Of a stretch of DNA of 17,311 nucleotides, positions 14,253-17,311 are shown one piece after another. Position 1 is the first letter of the stretch, and each line of letters begins with the position of its first letter. The position numbers and the translations under genes are program-made. This stretch comes from Candidatus Dormiibacter sp. Lineage in GTDB: Bacteria; Chloroflexota; Dormibacteria; UBA8260. The notes under the pieces are model-generated. The model ran no database searches and was not told where the DNA came from. It worked only from the letters and a program-made list of their open reading frames with translations. The stretch covers positions 1-17,311 of the forward strand of contig JANWHI010000040.1 of the NCBI GenBank assembly GCA_025450495.1, in the 5' to 3' direction.

Positions 14253-15599
14253 TCAACCCGTCGACGCATACGCGGGGTACACAACCGTGGCCAGGATGAT
14301 GACCTGCAGCGTGCACATGACAGCGAACAGGACTTTCGTCGCCCCGCGCTCATGCTCGCGCCAGCGCGGGAGGTGCTCAAGTCCCATCGCCCCCAGCACG
14401 CCCATGGCACCGACAGCCGGGAAGAGGTAGCGTCCCACAGGCTGTTCGTATGTGAGGTTGACCACGACCGCCCCGGCCACGGACGCAGCAACGATGCTCA
14501 ACATGGCCGCGACGAGCGGGCGGGAGGCCGAATCTCGTCGCAGCGTCGCATACAGCCCGACGAGAGCGGCCGCGAGCACCAGGCCATAGGCGGCGTCGAG
14601 CAAGGGCGGCAGTGGGATGTTGCTCCAGCCGAAGAGGCCGATCGAGGACAGGATCAGCCGGCCTGGAAACGAGACCAGGAAGTACGCGGAGAGCAGCGAG
14701 TGCACGTGGACAGGCCCGGCGGCGACCAGCGTTGCGCCGATCTTCGCGTAGGGCGCTCCGTAGTTCAGCTGGTTGTACAGCAGCCAGGGGGCGATCATGG
14801 CTGGCGCAAGAAGCAGGGGCGCGAGCCGGCCGAGTCGTTGACGGATGCCGGTGCCTCGCTCGATGAGGATGGCAACGCCTGCGCCGGCAAGCAGGGCGGG
14901 GCCGGTGAGCTTGCTCAGGATGGCAACGCCGATCACCAAGCCGGCCAGAACGCTGAGCCGCGTGCTGAAACCCCGCCGCACCCCACGAACGATGAGATAC
15001 GTGGCGACGGCGCCCGCCATGGCCACCAGGGCGTCGGGCGACACCGTCATGCCCCGAAAGGCAAACTCCGGCCACAGCCCGACGAGAACGGCGGCCAGCA
15101 CGCCGGTCGTGCGCCGGCCGGTCGCCTCTCGCGCGGCGAGATAGACGAAGAGCACAGTGACCAGGGAGATGAGCACCGTGGCCAGGCGGGCGAGGTGCAG
15201 GGCGGCGTTGTCGACCAGGTCGTTGGCAGGAGCAATGACCGCCCGAACGCCGGTGCCACCAATCGCCTGCTGGATCCGGAGGCCGTCGACGGCAAGTGGG
15301 CTGATCAGTGCGTAGTACAGCGGCGGCTCATAGGCGGCGAGGGGAAGCACGTGGTACGGCGGCAAGGCGCCGCGGTCATGGATGTAGTTGGCGTACCCCC
15401 AATGCGTGGGCTCGTCGGCAGACTCCCAGGCGGGCACCACCACCGACCACGCGAGCAGGGTCACCGCCGAGGCGGCAAGCACCACAAGGATCGCCAGGTT
15501 TCGCTTCCACCAGCTGACGTGCAGCAGCGCGGGTGTGGTTTCAGCTCGGGACGAGCCTGGGCTCCGCACATCGACTCGCGGCGCGCGTCTAGCGATCAT
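14253..15599 (-). CDS. multi-pass membrane protein, candidate GT-C glycosyltransferase (GT39/ArnT-like)
   Basis: This is a 448-residue polytopic membrane protein with roughly ten hydrophobic helices. After the first helix (NLAILVVLAASAVTLLAW, about 34-51) the outer loop carries ADEPTHWGYANYI (D62, E63), then YEPPLYYALISPL (90-102). An acidic pair in the first outer loop followed by a PP-YY helix is the layout of GT-C enzymes (PMT, ArnT, DUF2142-like proteins) that use polyprenyl-phosphate sugars; the acidic residue would be catalytic. Further segments such as RTTGVLAAVLVGLWPEFAFRG and VSPDALVAMAGAVATYLIV agree with this group. The sugar and acceptor are unknown. Start: ATG 15599 chosen; ATG 15620 in frame would add seven residues. 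The frame continues upstream to 16208 only as a shadow through the lipoprotein gene. Glycosyltransferase function is inferred from topology and motif. Confidence 0.72.
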   Translation of the reverse strand: MIARRAPRVDVRSPGSSRAETTPALLHVSWWKRNLAILVVLAASAVTLLAWSVVVPAWESADEPTHWGYANYIHDRGALPPYHVLPLAAYEPPLYYALISPLAVDGLRIQQAIGGTGVRAVIAPANDLVDNAALHLARLATVLISLVTVLFVYLAAREATGRRTTGVLAAVLVGLWPEFAFRGMTVSPDALVAMAGAVATYLIVRGVRRGFSTRLSVLAGLVIGVAILSKLTGPALLAGAGVAILIERGTGIRQRLGRLAPLLLAPAMIAPWLLYNQLNYGAPYAKIGATLVAAGPVHVHSLLSAYFLVSFPGRLILSSIGLFGWSNIPLPPLLDAAYGLVLAAALVGLYATLRRDSASRPLVAAMLSIVAASVAGAVVVNLTYEQPVGRYLFPAVGAMGVLGAMGLEHLPRWREHERGATKVLFAVMCTLQVIILATVVYPAYASTG

Positions 15600-15636
15600 G
15601 TCGGGACACCATCTCCCCATGGGACACGTCAGCACG

Positions 15637-15650
15637 ACACGGCGCCGTGT
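15637..15650. repeat. 14-bp perfect palindrome ACACGGCGCCGTGT
   Basis: This perfect inverted repeat lies in the divergent gap between the glycosyltransferase and lipoprotein genes, 17 bp upstream of the possible start at 15620. Its position suits a dimeric regulator's operator, but no regulator gene is nearby and GC-rich palindromes can arise by chance. Confidence 0.35.
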
Positions 15651-15782
15651 GCGTCGCCAGGTCGCGACCGCCTCGCCTCGCGGCTGTGCCATGTGGCGGC
15701 GACTACGAGTCGACGGCTCCCGTGATGTCCCCGGCCGCCGCGACTCTGGTGATGATCGACGTTTTTGGAGGGTTCTCAGCCG

Positions 15783-15812
15783 TTGCGCGCCGCCTCGGGC
15801 AACCAGTAGGCT
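15783..15812 (+). promoter_or_regulatory. leaderless-type promoter of the lipoprotein gene, TTGCGC-N18-TAGGCT
   Basis: TTGCGC (15783-15788), 18 nt, TAGGCT (15807-15812), then TCCGCC and GTG 15819. The predicted transcription start falls on or beside the GTG. It is the best of the TAnnnT promoters because both boxes are recognisable. Confidence 0.55.
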
Positions 15813-15818
15813 TCCGCC

Positions 15819-16322
15819 GTGCCGCACCGCATCGTCGTCGCCGGCGGATTGGTCGCAGCCGCCGCAGCGCTGTCGCTGAGCGGCTGCGGGAGCTCGTCGA
15901 GCGCGACGCCGACCGTTGCTCCCGCCGGCAACAACAGCTCGGCGTTCTGTACCCAGGCCGGCGCCCTGGTGACTCAGCTCGCGGGCCTTGGCGCCGCGTT
16001 GTCTCAGTCGAGTCCCGGCGCTGCCCCCAGCGTGACCACGCTCAAGCAGTTCATCGCCGCCGGGGCCACCGCGCTCGACAGCATGGACAGCCAGGCGCCG
16101 AATGAGATCGCGTCCGCCTTCCACACCCTGCGCACCGCGTACGACCAGTCGAACACGGCGGCGCAGTCGGCCACCACGCTGGACCAGCTGACCACGGACT
16201 TCGCGCAACTCAGCACGCCGGCGGTGACCTCAGCGGGCGACACGGTCACCACGTACATGCAGAGCAAGTGCGGGATCACCCCGGCGGCATCGACGGCGGC
16301 CCCGGCGGCAACCCCCAGCTGA
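15819..16322 (+). CDS. small secreted lipoprotein of unknown function
   Basis: This 167-residue protein has a lipoprotein signal peptide: a basic start (MPHR), a hydrophobic core (IVVAGGLVAAAAALSL) and lipobox LSGC with C23 as the lipidated residue, followed by a Ser/Thr/Pro linker. The mature part looks all-helical and is Ala/Thr/Ser rich; two further cysteines (C44 in SAFCTQAG and C151 in MQSKCGIT) could form a disulfide tying the ends of the helical domain. The tail (STAAPAATPS) is low-complexity. I recognise no named family; small lipoproteins of this build are common in high-GC Gram-positive genomes. The GTG start is supported by the TAGGCT box 6 nt upstream and by the signal peptide starting at once. 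The gene converges on the methyltransferase gene. Confidence 0.85.
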   Translation: MPHRIVVAGGLVAAAAALSLSGCGSSSSATPTVAPAGNNSSAFCTQAGALVTQLAGLGAALSQSSPGAAPSVTTLKQFIAAGATALDSMDSQAPNEIASAFHTLRTAYDQSNTAAQSATTLDQLTTDFAQLSTPAVTSAGDTVTTYMQSKCGITPAASTAAPAATPS

Positions 16323-16353
16323 CACGCATCTGACACGCGGCGACCTCAGCCGC
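16319..16353. terminator. possible weak bidirectional hairpin between convergent genes
   Basis: The 23-bp gap between the lipoprotein and methyltransferase stops contains a direct repeat CTGACACGC (16319-16327 and 16330-16338). A GCGGC/GCCGC hairpin (16337-16341 with 16349-16353, 7-nt loop) follows; the methyltransferase TGA (16348-16346) sits in its loop. The stem is only 5 bp and no T-run follows on either strand, so termination is doubtful. Confidence 0.25.
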
Positions 16354-17128
16354 TCCTGCGCGCCTCGATGTTCAACCGCACATAGTCGATGACGCGTTCA
16401 GGCATCGCGTCCACAACATCGGCGAGGAACCGGGCGCGCTGCTGGGCCGGCAGGGCACCGATCGACTGGCGCAGGCAGACCGTCTCGAGGAATTCGGTCA
16501 GCTGCCCGGCGGTGTCGAAGGGCGTCGGCTCTTCATGCAGCCACACCCGTATGTCCTCGAAACCCGCGGCTTCGAGTCGCCGCTCGGTTTCCGGCGCGGT
16601 CGCGTAGGTCCACACCCCCGCTCGTTCGACGCCGAGCCGGCGCACGATGGCCAGCAGCGCGGCGATATTGCCCTCGCCACCGCACTGCGCCACCAGCTGA
16701 CCGCCGGGGCGCAGCACCCCAGCGAGATTGGCGAACAGCCTGTCGTGGTCGTGGATCCAGTGGAACGTCGCCGTCGAGAAAGCCGCGTCCAGAGGCGAAT
16801 CACCACCGAGGGTCTGCGGTGTCAGGTCGAGCAGGTCGGCATGCACGAAGGCAACCCTCCCGCCAGCCACGGCGAGACGGCGACGTGCCTCCTCGAGCAT
16901 GCTCCGTGACGCGTCGAGCGCCACCACCCGGCCGCCGGGCAGGCGCTCCAGCAGCTTCTCGGTGACTCGTCCGCTGCCGCAGCCGGCGTCGAGCACGACC
17001 TCATCACCCCGGAGTGTGAGGCGCTCGAGGACTGTCGACCCCCACCGCAGCTGTGGATTGGAGATGCGGTCGTACGTGGCCGCATCCCACCCTCCGTCGA
17101 ACGGCGGACCATCGTCGTCCTGGCTCAT
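16346..17128 (-). CDS. class I SAM-dependent methyltransferase, trans-aconitate methyltransferase-like
   Basis: This is a 260-residue cytoplasmic Rossmann-fold methyltransferase. Motif I, VVLDAGCGSGRVTEKLL (44-60), binds SAM; the ribose-binding acid is D72 in VVALDASRSMLEEA. FVHADLLDL is motif II, and DAAFSTATFHWIHDHDRLFANLAGVLRPGGQL resembles the Tam-type region, where FHW/LQW follows motif IV. The N-terminal WDAATYDRISNPQLRWGSTVLERL is the typical lead-in helix of Tam and related small-molecule methyltransferases. The substrate is not determinable. Start at ATG 17128 rather than GTG 17146: TACGCT, 7 nt before 17128, acts as a leaderless -10 box, so the longer start would lie upstream of transcription. 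It precedes no partner; the neighbouring pilus gene on the same strand ends 46 bp upstream. Confidence 0.87.
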   Translation of the reverse strand: MSQDDDGPPFDGGWDAATYDRISNPQLRWGSTVLERLTLRGDEVVLDAGCGSGRVTEKLLERLPGGRVVALDASRSMLEEARRRLAVAGGRVAFVHADLLDLTPQTLGGDSPLDAAFSTATFHWIHDHDRLFANLAGVLRPGGQLVAQCGGEGNIAALLAIVRRLGVERAGVWTYATAPETERRLEAAGFEDIRVWLHEEPTPFDTAGQLTEFLETVCLRQSIGALPAQQRARFLADVVDAMPERVIDYVRLNIEARRSG

Positions 17129-17135
17129 CGCGCCC

Positions 17136-17141
17136 AGCGTA
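17136..17141 (-). promoter_or_regulatory. -10-like TACGCT, 7 nt before the methyltransferase ATG
   Basis: On minus, TACGCT is followed by GGGCGCG and ATG 17128. A TTCGCG about 17 nt further upstream is a weak -35 candidate. The element lies in the 46-bp gap after the pilus gene, and this spacing decides the start codon. Confidence 0.42.
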
Positions 17142-17174
17142 GCCACCGGACGGCAGCGCGCGAAGGCTGGCTGC

Positions 17175-17311
17175 CTATTTCGGCGCGATGATCTGCAGGA
17201 TGGCCGGACCCAGCAGGCAGATGAAGATGCACGGAAAGATGCAGCCCATCATCGGCAGCAGCATCAGCACCGGCGCGCGGTGCCCGGCATTTTCCGCGCG
17301 TTGCTTGCGCA
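17175..17311 (-). CDS. tadC: TadC-type pilus/type II secretion system F-domain protein, C-terminal end (partial)
   Basis: Only the last ~44 codons are inside the window, ending in TAG (17177-17175). The sequence runs RKQRAENAGHRAPVLMLLP, then MMGCIFPCIFICLLGPAILQ and IIAPK. The pattern R.xRAE..a.kAPV..l.P followed by a hydrophobic helix with FP and GPAIL is the usual ending of TadC, an inner-membrane platform protein of the Flp/Tad pilus machine (T2SSF domain). Three cysteines in the last helix are unusual. Other tad genes would be expected to the right of the window on the minus strand. The identification depends on a short C-terminal piece. Confidence 0.65.
   Translation of the reverse strand, partial: RKQRAENAGHRAPVLMLLPMMGCIFPCIFICLLGPAILQIIAPK

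Larger units (their letters stand above)
15600..15818. promoter_or_regulatory. divergent intergenic region, glycosyltransferase / lipoprotein
   Basis: About 219 bp lie between two divergent genes. Beyond the palindrome it holds a short direct repeat, GGGACAC at 15603-15609 and 15621-15627 (18-bp period), around the alternative glycosyltransferase start, and the lipoprotein promoter at its right end. I see no open reading frame or RNA structure I would support in the remaining middle part (15651-15780). Confidence 0.35.

Noticed and set aside
14352..15725. 457-codon plus-strand frame opposite the membrane protein gene
   Set aside because: Its composition (Gln/Gly/Arg/Glu rich, no domain) is typical of an antisense shadow; the minus strand gives clear membrane helices.
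15600..16208. Upstream extension of the glycosyltransferase frame through the lipoprotein gene
   Set aside because: The extension is Arg-rich, has no motif and is antisense to a clear lipoprotein signal peptide.
1..17311. CRISPR array, insertion sequence, prophage or defence island
   Set aside because: No regularly spaced repeats, transposase, integrase, terminal inverted repeats or defence-type domains were seen; the only mobile-like item is the HNH remnant.

Overview
The window is high-GC bacterial chromosome with tightly packed genes. The organism cannot be named from it. Several traits point to a high-GC Terrabacteria lineage (Actinomycetota, or soil lineages near Chloroflexota such as Dormibacterota): a mycobacterial Sdh1-like succinate dehydrogenase, a remnant of a DUF222/13E12-type HNH endonuclease, tRNA genes without an encoded CCA, and many start codons sitting 6-7 nt after a TAnnnT box with no Shine-Dalgarno sequence. 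This placement is inference.

Layout, left to right. 1-189 (minus) is the 3' piece of an HNH endonuclease gene of the DUF222 family, without its front part. 259-1041 (minus) holds a pyridoxamine-phosphate-oxidase-fold flavoprotein and a 75-residue protein of unknown role. 1078-4534 (minus) is the sdhC-sdhA-sdhB operon, its genes joined by two TGATG stop/start overlaps. 4535-4724 is a divergent control region. 4725-10630 (plus) is gltB-gltD, NADPH-dependent glutamate synthase, again joined by TGATG. A glycerophosphodiester phosphodiesterase (10651-11469) and an AidB-like acyl-CoA dehydrogenase (11479-13248) follow, each with its own TAnnnT box. 13261-13450 carries two divergent tRNA genes, His(GTG) on minus and Arg(TCT) on plus, 42 bp apart with overlapping -10 boxes. 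Then come a SCO1/SenC-like protein (plus), a multi-membrane GT-C-type glycosyltransferase candidate (minus, tail to tail with the SCO gene across 3 bp), a small lipoprotein (plus), a Tam-like methyltransferase (minus) and the 3' end of a TadC-type pilus gene (minus, cut by the window end).

Most of the window is housekeeping: the respiratory/TCA enzyme succinate dehydrogenase and the nitrogen-assimilation enzyme glutamate synthase are transcribed away from one shared 190-bp region, so both draw on the 2-oxoglutarate node. I found no CRISPR array, no defence island, no complete mobile element and no clearly new multi-gene system. The most informative unannotated signal is the recurring leaderless-type promoter: six genes have TAnnnT followed 6-7 nt later by ATG or GTG, while genes inside operons use TGATG overlaps. 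Other points are the bidirectional tRNA promoter, a five-codon reading frame overlapping the gltB start, and a palindrome between the glycosyltransferase and lipoprotein genes. No stretch longer than 300 bases lacks a gene or gene remnant.
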